From Gangjinia marincola (GTDB lineage: Bacteria; Bacteroidota; Bacteroidia; Flavobacteriales; Flavobacteriaceae), in contig NZ_BAAAFG010000015.1 in the NCBI RefSeq assembly GCF_039523415.1, forward strand, positions 248,001 through 312,000: a stretch of 64,000 nucleotides of DNA. Direction: 5' to 3'. The notes beneath the pieces are model-generated. The model ran no database searches. It was given only the letters and a program-made list of their open reading frames with translations, and was not told where the DNA came from. Made by a program: the position numbers and the translations under genes. Positions 24,482 through 34,000 of this stretch are shown piece by piece (the stretch's first letter is position 1; each line of letters starts with the position of its first letter).

Positions 24482-25594
24482 CTAAAACTCAAATTTCAAC
24501 TGCACCGCGATTTCTCTTTTATCTTCGGTATTATCAGATTTCTTTCTTTTAACCGTATTTAAGTTAGAGAGTGATATCCCCAGTAGTCGAACAGAATCTT
24601 TCATCTTTTCCTGATACAATAGTTCTTTAGCAACCTCTAGAATTAATTCTTTGGAACTGATAAAATAATCGATCGTTTTGCTTCGAGTTTGCAATGTAAA
24701 ATCACGGTATTTAATTTTTAAAGTAATGGTTTTACCTGCGACTTTACTTTTTGCCAATCGGCGTTCAATCTCCTCAGCGATATGTTCTAATCGCTTTAGC
24801 ATAAATACTTCAGAGGAGATGTTTTCAGAAAAAGTGCGTTCTGCACCCAGTGATTTTCGCGTACGGTTGGGTTTTACTTCACTGTTGTGTACTCCCCGTA
24901 CAACATAGTAATAGTAGCTTCCGCTTTTCCCGAATTTTTCAGCTAAAAATTCAAGCGACTTCGCCTTTAAATCAGCACCCGTAAAAATTCCCAGCTTGTA
25001 CATTTTTTCCGCAGTTACCTTACCAATTCCATAGAATTTACGAATGTCCAGTTGCTCTAAAAAGTCCAACACCTTCTCTGGCGGAATCGTCTTTTGCCCG
25101 TTAGGTTTATTGATATCACTGGCAACTTTGGCAATAAATTTATTGACCGAAATCCCTGCGGAAGCGTTTAAACCGGTTTTCTCCTTTATTCTAGCCCTAA
25201 TTTCTTTAGCAATCAATGTCGCACTGGGATTTCCCTTTTTGTTTTGGGTAACATCCAGATACGCTTCGTCTAACGAAAGTGGTTCAACCTTATCTGTAAA
25301 TTCGTAGAAAACCTCACGTACCTGGGCGCTGATTTCGCGGTAGCGATCAAAATTAGACTTGACAAAGATCAAGTCCGGGCAATTGCGCTTGGCAATCACA
25401 CTACTCATGGCACTACGTACTCCAAATTTTCTAGCTTCATAACTCGCTGCGCTCACCACACCCCGGGCAGAGCTACCGCCTACGACAATAGGTTTTCCGC
25501 GTAATTCGGGATTGTCCAGTTGCTCTACTGAAGCATAGAAGGCATCCATATCTACATGGATAATTTTTCGTGAAAAATCTGGGGTAACCTTCAT
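24482..25594 (-). CDS. dinB: DNA polymerase IV (Y family)
   Basis: A 370-residue translesion polymerase. HVDMDAFYASVEQ and LSLDEAYLDVT hold the three catalytic acids; INKFIAKVASD and the helix-hairpin-helix KFYGIGKVTAEKMYKLGI are typical DinB. The little-finger domain follows. The C-terminus (KREIAVQLKFEF) ends in a short hydrophobic motif that may bind the sliding clamp. It is divergent from an NAD(P)-binding gene with only 43 bases between starts, so the promoters must face each other closely. Confidence 0.95.
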   Translation of the reverse strand: MKVTPDFSRKIIHVDMDAFYASVEQLDNPELRGKPIVVGGSSARGVVSAASYEARKFGVRSAMSSVIAKRNCPDLIFVKSNFDRYREISAQVREVFYEFTDKVEPLSLDEAYLDVTQNKKGNPSATLIAKEIRARIKEKTGLNASAGISVNKFIAKVASDINKPNGQKTIPPEKVLDFLEQLDIRKFYGIGKVTAEKMYKLGIFTGADLKAKSLEFLAEKFGKSGSYYYYVVRGVHNSEVKPNRTRKSLGAERTFSENISSEVFMLKRLEHIAEEIERRLAKSKVAGKTITLKIKYRDFTLQTRSKTIDYFISSKELILEVAKELLYQEKMKDSVRLLGISLSNLNTVKRKKSDNTEDKREIAVQLKFEF

Positions 25595-25598
25595 GACT

Positions 25599-25606
25599 CA
25601 AAGTTA
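25599..25606 (-). promoter_or_regulatory. -7 promoter element of dinB
   Basis: The minus strand reads TAACTTTG, a perfect -7 match, ending four bases before the dinB ATG. Transcription would start almost at the start codon. Confidence 0.5.
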
Positions 25607-25625
25607 TGGTTTATTTGCTATTCCA

Positions 25626-25633
25626 TATCTTTA
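25626..25633 (+). promoter_or_regulatory. -7-like element of the NAD(P)-binding gene
   Basis: TATCTTTA is one base off TAnnTTTG and lies four bases before the ATG at 25638. It is divergent from the dinB box within one 43-base spacer. Confidence 0.35.
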
Positions 25634-25637
25634 GCAG

Positions 25638-26306
25638 ATGCAAAAAACGGCGATCATCTTAGGAGCAACGGGACTGGTAGGAGGAAAATTATTAGATATG
25701 CTTCTTGAGGACAACAGGTATTCCAACGTAAAACTTTTTTCACGTAGTTCCGTCAATAGAACCCATCCAAAACTAACCGAATATTTGTGTGATCTATTAA
25801 TGCTCAAGGCGGAAAAAGAGCGTTTTACAGGAGATGAGTGCTACTGTTGTATAGGAACAACCAAATCGAAAACACAAGACAAAGAGCAATATAAAGCCAT
25901 TGACTACGGCATCCCAAAAGCAGCTGCAGAATTATGCGCCGAAAATAATATTAAGCCTTTTGTTGTAATCTCTGCCATGGGAGCAGATGCCGGCAGTAGC
26001 ATTTTTTATAATAGAGTTAAAGGTATGATGGAAGAGGCTGTAATGGATCAAGGCATTTCCAATACTATTATCGCAAGACCCGCTTTGATTGGCGGTGATC
26101 GGGATGAAAAAAGATTAGGTGAATCCATCATGAAAAGTATTCTCACCGTAGTCAATCCATTGTTGTTTGGATCATTAAAAAAATACCGCATGATCTACCC
26201 ACAAGAAATTGCCGATGCGATGATTTGGCTTGCGAACAATCCTCAAAAACAGCCTGTATTTCTGTCTGATGAATTGCAGAACTATGCTAGAAAATCATAT
26301 GCTTAA
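25638..26306 (+). CDS. NAD(P)H-binding, atypical SDR-like protein
   Basis: A 222-residue Rossmann-fold protein. The N-terminus IILGATGLVGGKLLDMLL is the dinucleotide loop (GATGLVG), followed by YCCIGTTKSKT and VVISAMGADAGSSIFYNRVKG, which resembles the active-site region of the atypical SDR group of oxidoreductase HTATIP2/TIP30 and YbjT-like proteins. The family binds NADPH; the substrate is unknown. The length is normal. It is the first of a run of small plus-strand genes, separated from the next (a lipoprotein) by 25 bases. Confidence 0.8.
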   Translation: MQKTAIILGATGLVGGKLLDMLLEDNRYSNVKLFSRSSVNRTHPKLTEYLCDLLMLKAEKERFTGDECYCCIGTTKSKTQDKEQYKAIDYGIPKAAAELCAENNIKPFVVISAMGADAGSSIFYNRVKGMMEEAVMDQGISNTIIARPALIGGDRDEKRLGESIMKSILTVVNPLLFGSLKKYRMIYPQEIADAMIWLANNPQKQPVFLSDELQNYARKSYA

Positions 26307-26331
26307 TAGATTATAAATTAAATAGAATCAT

Positions 26332-26880
26332 ATGAATTACTCAACGTTTAAATTTTTCTTTCTTGTTACTTTTATTGTAACAATCATTGGCTGTTCATCA
26401 AATGATGACTCCTCTACTGAATCTGATTTATCCATAAATGAATTTGTTTATGATGGAGAGACTTACGAGTTAGTGACAGCATTTATTACAGATGAAAACA
26501 CTACGACTGATGAAGCTAGCGATATTGGAATAAATATTTTTAATGTGACCAATAGTCAAACCAATGGAACGGTGGATAATGTTACTCGTGTATTTTTTGA
26601 TGTGGAAGACATCACATTGCAAGAAACTACATATAATGAAATAGCAGATTACGAAGTAGCTATTAACGGCTCATTTAATGCTGGTGATTATTCTGAAGGA
26701 ACACTATTGTTATCAGATAATGATCCTCAATCAACAGTTTTTGCATCATCAACTACAGTATCGATACATAACATTACAGAAACGACAATCGATTTATCTT
26801 TTACGTTCATGCGCAATGACGGAAAAATAATTTCAGGGAAATATAATGGAGATTTAATTAATTTAAACGTAGAGGATTAA
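26332..26880 (+). CDS. hypothetical lipoprotein
   Basis: A 182-residue secreted lipoprotein not recognised further. The N-terminal hydrophobic stretch ends in the lipobox TIIGC (Cys21), followed by SSNDDSSTESD, the Ser/Asp-rich linker typical of flavobacterial lipoproteins exported to the outer membrane. The rest looks like a beta-rich domain with many Thr, Asn and Asp and no Cys. It is more AT-rich than its neighbours. It lies 10 bases before the VOC gene. Confidence 0.7.
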   Translation: MNYSTFKFFFLVTFIVTIIGCSSNDDSSTESDLSINEFVYDGETYELVTAFITDENTTTDEASDIGINIFNVTNSQTNGTVDNVTRVFFDVEDITLQETTYNEIADYEVAINGSFNAGDYSEGTLLLSDNDPQSTVFASSTTVSIHNITETTIDLSFTFMRNDGKIISGKYNGDLINLNVED

Positions 26881-26890
26881 TTCGTTAACA

Positions 26891-27265
26891 ATGAACCTCA
26901 ATCAAATCACTGTTCCTACAACCGACATAGAATCTTCTCTAGGATTCTACCAAACCTTAGGCCTAAAACTCATCGTTAAATCGGCAGAATATGCCAGATT
27001 TGAATGCCCTGATGGCGAGTCAACATTTTCAATCCATGTCGTAGATAAGACCCCTAATGGTAATGGAGTAATGGTTTATTTTGAATGCGAGGATCTTGAC
27101 GCTACTGTTGCAGATTTGAAGCAGAAGGGCATTAGATTTTATCAAGAACCTACAGATCAGTCATGGTTATGGCGAGAGGCGAGATTGTATGATCCTGCGA
27201 ATAATCACTTAATTTTATACTATGCCGGCAAAAACCGAAAAAATCCACCCTGGAGAATTAATTGA
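26891..27265 (+). CDS. VOC family protein (glyoxalase/dioxygenase fold)
   Basis: A 124-residue vicinal oxygen chelate protein built of two beta-alpha-beta-beta-beta modules: LNQITVPTTDIESSLGFYQ at the start and MVYFECEDLDATVADLKQKG in the middle. One subunit holds one domain, so it probably dimerises. Usual metal ligands His/Glu are only partly kept (FSIHVVD; ARLYDPANNHLILYY), so whether it is glyoxalase, a resistance protein or a ligand-binding protein cannot be decided. Its stop lies 2 bases before the CYTH ATG. Confidence 0.82.
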   Translation: MNLNQITVPTTDIESSLGFYQTLGLKLIVKSAEYARFECPDGESTFSIHVVDKTPNGNGVMVYFECEDLDATVADLKQKGIRFYQEPTDQSWLWREARLYDPANNHLILYYAGKNRKNPPWRIN

Positions 27266-27267
27266 AC

Positions 27268-27735
27268 ATGAAAGAAATTGAACGCAAATACCGGGTTAAC
27301 AATGACACTTACAAAAGACTTTCTAAGCTTTCTTATGAGATTAAACAAGGCTTTTTAAACACCCATCCAGATCGAACCGTGCGGGTGAGAATAAAAGGTG
27401 ATCAAGGTTTCTTGACGATAAAAGGTCGATCCAATGAAAGTGGAACCACCAAGTTTGAATGGGAAAAAGAAATCCCTGTTCAAGAGGCTCAAGCATTGTT
27501 GGAGTTATGTGAAGAAGGTGTAATTGAAAAAACACGCTATGAAGTCTTAGCAGGAAAGCATACTATTGAAGTGGATGAATTTCACAGAGCTAATCAAGGC
27601 CTAGTGATGGCCGAGATTGAACTCACCCATGAAGATGAGTCGCTTAAACTACCCAACTGGTTAGGAGAAGAAGTCACAGGAGATATAAAATACTATAACG
27701 CAATGTTAAGCAAATATCCCTACAACACCTGGTGA
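27268..27735 (+). CDS. CYTH domain protein (triphosphate tunnel metalloenzyme)
   Basis: A 155-residue CYTH protein: the N-terminal MKEIERKYRV contains the ExExK signature, followed by RTVRVRIKGDQGFLTIKGR (substrate-binding basic residues) and MAEIELTHEDESL with acidic metal ligands. The fold hydrolyses inorganic triphosphate or makes cyclic nucleotides; short bacterial forms like this one are mostly tripolyphosphatases. The ATG at 27268 is chosen over a TTG at 27262 that lies inside the preceding gene's stop region. Confidence 0.85.
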   Translation: MKEIERKYRVNNDTYKRLSKLSYEIKQGFLNTHPDRTVRVRIKGDQGFLTIKGRSNESGTTKFEWEKEIPVQEAQALLELCEEGVIEKTRYEVLAGKHTIEVDEFHRANQGLVMAEIELTHEDESLKLPNWLGEEVTGDIKYYNAMLSKYPYNTW

Positions 27736-27758
27736 ATAAATTAAATCCAAATTTTTTA

Positions 27759-28289
27759 ATGAGAATAATCGTGATGAGAAGAATCATATTACTAGTACTC
27801 TTATTATGCATTTCATGCAAAGAAAAATCGCAACAGCAACCTCAAGAAGATCAACTCGAAACTGCTACGACATCAGAATCAGCGCTCATCAACAAAAACC
27901 AGCAAACTGATAGTTTACTCGCAGATCTAAAGGCAAAGGGGTTTCAGACCTTTGACTATGTTGAAGAGTCCACAGGAGAGAAGGTCATTATGCAACAATA
28001 TTTTATCGCTTTTTTAAAATCCGGGCCAAACCGTAACCAATCCAAAGCTGAGGCAGATAGTTTACAGGCCTTACATATGGCTCATTTAGGACGGATGTAC
28101 GAATTGGGCTATGCTGATATTTCGGGGCCGTTTGGAGATAACGGGGAAATTAGAGGCATCACCATTTACAACGTTCCAACATTAAAAATGGCAGATAGCC
28201 TGGCTCATCTGGATCCCATGGTCCAAGCAGGTCGACTGGCCATTGAGATTCATCCCTGGTGGGCAGGGAAAGGTTTTGGGTTGAGGTAG
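27759..28289 (+). CDS. lipoprotein with YCII-related domain
   Basis: About 176 residues. A hydrophobic leader ends at LLLCISCKEKSQQ, with the likely lipid-bearing Cys, followed by a Gln/Glu/Thr-rich linker. From about residue 70 the sequence (QQYFIAFLKSGPNR, HMAHLGRMYELGYADISGPF, WWAGKGFGL) resembles the YCII-related fold, usually a cytosolic domain, so its export as a lipoprotein is unusual. Possible starts are ATG 27759 and ATG 27774; both give a plausible leader. A GTG at 27732 overlapping the CYTH stop is less likely. Its TAG touches the pbpC stop codon on the other strand. Confidence 0.7.
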   Translation: MRIIVMRRIILLVLLLCISCKEKSQQQPQEDQLETATTSESALINKNQQTDSLLADLKAKGFQTFDYVEESTGEKVIMQQYFIAFLKSGPNRNQSKAEADSLQALHMAHLGRMYELGYADISGPFGDNGEIRGITIYNVPTLKMADSLAHLDPMVQAGRLAIEIHPWWAGKGFGLR

Positions 28290-30662
28290 TTACTCGACTA
28301 TTTCAAATGCAACCGTTTCAGAGCTTCCCGTTTCATCCACCACAGTGATTGAATGCTTTCCTAGGGAGGGCTTAAAACTCATTTCATGAATACTTGAGGT
28401 TGTAGTAACATAACGCTCATTTAAATACCAAAATACACGCTCTGTAGAGGATGGATGCGTGATTTTTGCGACAAACTCAGTTTTAGATTCGTCAAAATCT
28501 TTAGGTAAAGCTAGTTTGGTATTGGCTTTAGGCGTTATAAACCTTAACTGATTCTCTGGTGATTGTTTACAGGTAACCTTAAAGGGAGGCAAGGCTCTAT
28601 AATCAGGATGACTTTTTTCATAATAAAATGCTATCAACGGAGGCAAGGTAAACCAAGGGGTATGAACCATATTGGCTGTATCTTCACACGACGAATCTAC
28701 CTGATACTCCCCGGTGGCATCCAGGTGAACTAAGCTGTGATAAGGACAAGGTGAGGTTTTCAAGCCGCTTACAGGGATATCCTGCTTAACTTTGTTTGGA
28801 CAAATGGTTGAAGCCCTATAACCACTTTTAGCACAAACCTCTACCTCACTCAACGCATCAAAAGGAGCATCAAACCAGTCACTGGCGGGAAGCAAATCAA
28901 ATACATCAAAAAGAATAGGAGCAGCAGCCTCCAGACCGATTAATCCCGGTCTGCCCTCACCGTCTGCGTTACCAACCCAAACACCTACTACAAAATCTTT
29001 TGTCGACCCAATGGCCCAGGCATCTCTAAATCCATAGCTTGTGCCGGTTTTCCAGGCAATTTGTTTACTGGAATCAAAAAATTCCCAGTTTTCTTCACCC
29101 TGTGGTCGATTGACTTCTTTTAAGGATTCATACGTCAAGTAGAGAGATCCCGCATCAAAAAATACTTTTTCTTTTTGGCTTACGCCGAAAATTTTTTCTT
29201 GTGTATCGCTTTGCTTGACAAGTCGAGGCTCTCTAAACTCATTAGAAAAATACTGACTTGAAGAAGTGTTAAAATGATTGATCGTGCCTGAAAATGCTGC
29301 GTAAGTTTTGCATAAATCCCACAGGTTACTTTCTGCTCCACCTAAGATCAAGGAAAGACCATAATGATCTTTGCCATAGGTAACATCCTTAAGATCGAGT
29401 TGCTTTAGGGTATAATGAAATCGATCTAATCCAAAGCTTTGAAGCATTCTCACTGCCGGAATATTAAGTGATCTGGATAAGGCACGTTTGGCCGTGACCG
29501 CTCCGTCAAACGAATTATCAAAATTTTTAGGTGTGTATCCCGCGATAGAGGTGGGTACATCTGCCACTAAAGTTCCGGGTAAAAGTTCCCCGGCGTCCAG
29601 CATTGCCGCATATAAAATGGGTTTTAAGATGCTCCCCGTGCTTCTGGGTTTTGAGATGATGTCCACATCTTTTTGATGTTCTTTTGAGGTTGGAGTGTTG
29701 CCAACATAGACCAGAATCTCTCTGGTATGTACATCCATTACCAAAACTGCAGCATTATGAATTTGATTTTGTTGCAAGCGCTGCCAGTGCTGTTTTACAA
29801 TTCGATTGGTTTGTTGCTGAAAATAGGCATTAAGTGTGGTTTGTACCTTTTCTCCAGGGTGATTCTGGTGCAATCGCTCTAAGGCATGAGAGGCATATTG
29901 AGGTAGCGGATAGGGCTTTTGAGGTAACATTTCTTGCATAGATAGTGCATACGTCAACGAGTCTATCATTTCGTGTTGCCATAGTTTTTTAAGTAATCTG
30001 TCCCGTTTTAATCTTAAACGTTCTTGACGTTTACCCGGATAAATCAATGAAGGTGCATTGGGTAGTACGGCTAGACTTGCTGTTTCTGCCCAGCTGAGTT
30101 CTTGCGCAGATCGACCAAAGTACCGCCAGGCAGCTGCCTCAAGACCAACTACATTCCCGCCAAAAGGAGCATTAGACGCGTAGAGCGCTAATAGTTCTTT
30201 CTTGCTGTATCTCAATTCAGCGCGGGTAGCGAGAATGAGTTCAATGATTTTTTCTGTATAGGTTCGCGATTTTCCCTTACGAGAAAGCCGAATCACTTGT
30301 TGCGTGAGTGTACTTCCACCACGTTTAACTTCACCGTTAAGGCTATTTTGATACAAGGCTTTCACGATTGAAATAGGATTGAACCCTGGGTGATATCTAA
30401 AGCACTCATCTTCAAAATAGGTTATGCAGATTTCAAAACGTTCGGGTACGGAATTAGTTGGCGGAAATCTCCACTGACCATCCGCAGCAATTTTAGCCCC
30501 GATCAAATGTCCTTCGGTGCTTTCAATAATGGTAGAGGTGGGAGAAGAAAATAAGTTCTTGGGTAGTGAAAAATAATACCCTAATAGAAGCACAAAAGCA
30601 ATGAGAAACTTTATTCTATGCTTAGAAAAAAATGGTTTAATATGACTACTTGAAAAACTCAT
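28290..30662 (-). CDS. pbpC: penicillin-binding protein 1C
   Basis: A 790-residue bifunctional cell-wall enzyme anchored by one N-terminal helix (IKFLIAFVLLLGYYFSL). The transglycosylase domain has the catalytic FEDECFRYHPGFN motif and GGSTLTQQ; the transpeptidase has STGSILKP (active Ser and Lys), SLN and KTGTSYGF; a C-terminal BiPBP domain (about residues 690-790) completes the PBP1C pattern. Start at ATG 30662; the frame extends to a TTG at 30674, which is less likely. It overlaps the small upstream gene by 17 bases. Its partner, the alpha-2-macroglobulin gene, lies just beyond that. Confidence 0.95.
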   Translation of the reverse strand: MSFSSSHIKPFFSKHRIKFLIAFVLLLGYYFSLPKNLFSSPTSTIIESTEGHLIGAKIAADGQWRFPPTNSVPERFEICITYFEDECFRYHPGFNPISIVKALYQNSLNGEVKRGGSTLTQQVIRLSRKGKSRTYTEKIIELILATRAELRYSKKELLALYASNAPFGGNVVGLEAAAWRYFGRSAQELSWAETASLAVLPNAPSLIYPGKRQERLRLKRDRLLKKLWQHEMIDSLTYALSMQEMLPQKPYPLPQYASHALERLHQNHPGEKVQTTLNAYFQQQTNRIVKQHWQRLQQNQIHNAAVLVMDVHTREILVYVGNTPTSKEHQKDVDIISKPRSTGSILKPILYAAMLDAGELLPGTLVADVPTSIAGYTPKNFDNSFDGAVTAKRALSRSLNIPAVRMLQSFGLDRFHYTLKQLDLKDVTYGKDHYGLSLILGGAESNLWDLCKTYAAFSGTINHFNTSSSQYFSNEFREPRLVKQSDTQEKIFGVSQKEKVFFDAGSLYLTYESLKEVNRPQGEENWEFFDSSKQIAWKTGTSYGFRDAWAIGSTKDFVVGVWVGNADGEGRPGLIGLEAAAPILFDVFDLLPASDWFDAPFDALSEVEVCAKSGYRASTICPNKVKQDIPVSGLKTSPCPYHSLVHLDATGEYQVDSSCEDTANMVHTPWFTLPPLIAFYYEKSHPDYRALPPFKVTCKQSPENQLRFITPKANTKLALPKDFDESKTEFVAKITHPSSTERVFWYLNERYVTTTSSIHEMSFKPSLGKHSITVVDETGSSETVAFEIVE

Positions 30663-30957
30663 ACTCTCGTTCAACCAGGCAAATACAGGTCTTGTACCAC
30701 TCGTACCACTTTTCTTTCCCTAATTTTTGTGCTAATTGATGATCTATCTGATTTTTCCACTGCGCGATATCCTCCTTGGTTTTCCAATAACTTACGGTGA
30801 TGCCTACTTTATCTCTTGCACTTTCCATCCCTAAATAGCCTGATTGTTCTTTTGCCAGCTGCTCCATTAATGTTGCCATAGAACCATACTCTTTCTCATT
30901 CTTTTTAGTGCGGATAGAGGTAAAAATAACAGCGTAGTACGGAAGTTCTTTTTTCAT
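30646..30957 (-). CDS. small ABM-like protein (antibiotic biosynthesis monooxygenase fold)
   Basis: A 103-residue protein. YYAVIFTSIRTKKNEKEYG, a mid helix (MATLMEQLAKEQSGYLGMES) and ISYWKT-type strand (GITVSYWKTKEDIAQWKN) match the ferredoxin-like ABM/DUF fold used for quinone or haem-like ligands or as a subunit of small monooxygenases. The ATG at 30957 is chosen; the frame opens to 31068 but the added residues overlap the macroglobulin gene and match nothing. It sits between the macroglobulin gene and pbpC, overlapping the latter, so all three are probably cotranscribed. Function unknown. Confidence 0.65.
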   Translation of the reverse strand: MKKELPYYAVIFTSIRTKKNEKEYGSMATLMEQLAKEQSGYLGMESARDKVGITVSYWKTKEDIAQWKNQIDHQLAQKLGKEKWYEWYKTCICLVEREYEFFK

Positions 30958-31043
30958 ATCTATTACCTGCGAAGGCGTGTATCTTTTTGTAAATTGTTCT
31001 AATGACTTATCATTGACTAAGGTTTTCTTTGAAGAGCAACATT

Positions 31044-34000
31044 CTATTCCTTCACCACTTCTACCCATGTCCCTTTATTGCGAACCAAATGATCATTGTC
31101 ATACATCGCTTCGGCTTGAATGCCCGGTAGATAGTATTTTCCCAAATAAGCAGCATTTAGCAGCACCGTGAATGACTTAGATTTTCGTTTGGGTAGATCA
31201 AAATAAAAGTTTACCCGATCATCCTTGATGTCAGTATAATTGGCTTGATTATTCTGTGCATTTCCGTATCCCGTAAACTTGGTATTGACGATTTCCCATC
31301 CCGAAGGAAATATCTCTGTCAGTGCAATATCATAGATAGGATTACTGGTTGGATTTGTAATCGTAACTGTAGCAACTACATCTGTTCCCTGCAATAAAGA
31401 AGAGATGTCTAATGAAGCTCCATTCGCTGTTTTATAGCCCACAGAAGCGTTTAGATTACGCTGTGTGGTTTGCTCTTTTCCTAAAGGCAGAACGCCGTAG
31501 GTAATTATTCTGGCGAAGACTAAATTGTCCAATTGATTAGAAAAGGTCAATTCATTTACTCCTGCTTTTACATCAAGTTCACTTTGACTGATAGCAAATG
31601 TAGAAGAAGCTTTTTCTGTGCTGCCGTTGATAGTATAATTTACCTTGACTGATCTGCCGCCGTTCTTTTCGACCATTTTAGCCATGGTCATTAAACAATA
31701 GGCTGTGGTTTGGGTACTCATCCATTTTTTTGAGGATAAAGCTTTCGCAATGGATTTTGCCAGGTCAATTGAGGTTTTATCATCCAATAAAAGCATGGTT
31801 TCCATCGCCATGGCGCGATTACGATCTACAGATCCATAGGTATAATAATCTCTTCTGGATTCAAATTCTATATTCGATCGATTGGCTAATTGCCGTGCTG
31901 CTTCTTTTTGACCTGCTAGAGCATAGGCAGCTGCCAAACGCCATTTGGCATCATTACTTAGGGAGGCATATTCACGTAAGCGATTCATGGCGGCCAGTTC
32001 TGGTGAACCGGCTAGTGCCAGCGTGTAAAGACGATATGCCTGAGCCAGATCAGACCTGTACTCGCGTTTTCCTGGGCGCCAGTTTCTGGCTGTTTCCAAT
32101 TGATACTGCTTCCATTGACTCATAAAGGTTAACGGCATGCTATAGCCTTTCTTTTCGGCTTCAATCATAAAATGACCTGCATAACTCGTTCCCCAGTCAT
32201 TCGCAGATCGTGATCCCATCCAATAGGACAATCCCCCGTTGGGCTGTTGAAAGTTTCCTAAGCGTTTTATCGCTTTTTCTATATTTTTTTTCATTTGCTG
32301 TTGATCCTCATAACTAAACTCCATGATGGTGGGTAGGTATAACTGCGGAAAAACAGCCGATGTCGTTTGCTCCACACACCCATGAGGATAACTCGTTAAG
32401 TACTGAAGGCGTTTTGAAATATTCATCGGCGGAAGCGTAGATAACTCCAGCTCCGCACGATTTGTTCCAACCAGCCCGAAAGTTTCAAACGTCACCGGCA
32501 GTTCTGCATTGGGTTGAAGCTCAACTTCAGTCACCCTGGAAGTTACAGGATTTGGATTCATCAACTCAAGTTCGACTTGGTAAGATGCTTTTTCGCCATT
32601 GCCGTTTGCTTCTATTTCAATGGTTGAAATGCCTTTTTTATCGCTTACTTCCAGTTCAAAGTAGACCATTTGTTCACCGGGTTCTTTAAACGTAACTGTT
32701 TTTGACATCTCCCCGACAGCCTTCATTTCTTTAGGGAGTTTAAGTTTTACCGTTGCGCGCTTAACCTTATCTTTCATAGCGAATACCGTTACCGGTAATG
32801 CAACCTTTTCTCCCAGTGCCAATCTGCGGGGTAAAGATGCGAGTACCATAAGAGGTTTTCTCACCGGGGTAACTTTTTCGGCAGAGCCGTAGGCATTTTG
32901 CTCAATGCTTCCGGCGACCACCATGGTGCGAACAGAACCTATATATTTTGGCATATTAATCGTATGCTTCGCCGTTTGACCTTTCTTCAATTTAAATGGG
33001 CCCAAAACTTTGACCACAGGGGGAAAGCGATTTGCCTTTTTCACGGCAGCACCGTTTGCTTCGGCATCACCCCCAATGGCAAATACCTGATCTAAGTTTC
33101 CGCCATAGGCGCCAATTACATCATCATAAATATCCCAGGTTTTGACGCCGAGTGCCTGTTTAGCATAGAACTCATCCCAGGCATTAGGGGTTTTAAAACG
33201 GGTAAGATCCAGTAAACCTTCATCGACCACAGCCAGCGTATAGGTCATCGCTTGGTCATTTTCTTCACTTACCTTAAGTGTAAAGGTAGACTCTGGTTTA
33301 ATTTCATTGGGCAAGCTGAGTTCTGGTTTTAAAATGGTCGAAGGATTGTAGACATTGATTGGTATAATCCCGAACAATCGTATGGGCAAATCATTTTGTA
33401 TTGCGCCGTGAGGCTGCAACAAAGAGACATTGATATAGACGTTTGGCGCCATTTCTTTGGTAATGGTAATGCTCGCCGTGGTTTCACCTTTAGTTGTTTT
33501 CACCCATTTGGTTTGAACTACTTCTACACCATTTTCTACGCTAATCAGTGCACGTCCCTCACTGCCTGAAGGAAATGTGATTTTTGCTTCTTCACCCACC
33601 ACGTATTTTTCTTTATTCGCCGAAAGCATCAACATTTTAGCAGCTTCATTATCCCCGGTAGAAATACGGTTAGACCAATTGCGGTAGAAGTAAGCTGTTC
33701 TTCCTGTGGCATGACCACTCACGGGATCAACTACTCTAATTAAATAGCGGCCATTATCCCGCTGCGGAATGTTTATCGAAAAACTGCCTTTCCCTGAAGA
33801 GTTTGTATTAATCTTAAAGCTTTTATAGGGTCGATGAACTTTATCTGACGTATAAGAAGAAAGATCATCATAAGACGAACTCCACCACCAGCGCCATTTT
33901 ACTTCATACATTCGTACTTCCAGATTTTTACGCTGGATAGGCTTACCGCTATCATCTAAGGTGATTACATCAAAGGTGTGGTTTTCATTAGTATAAAATG

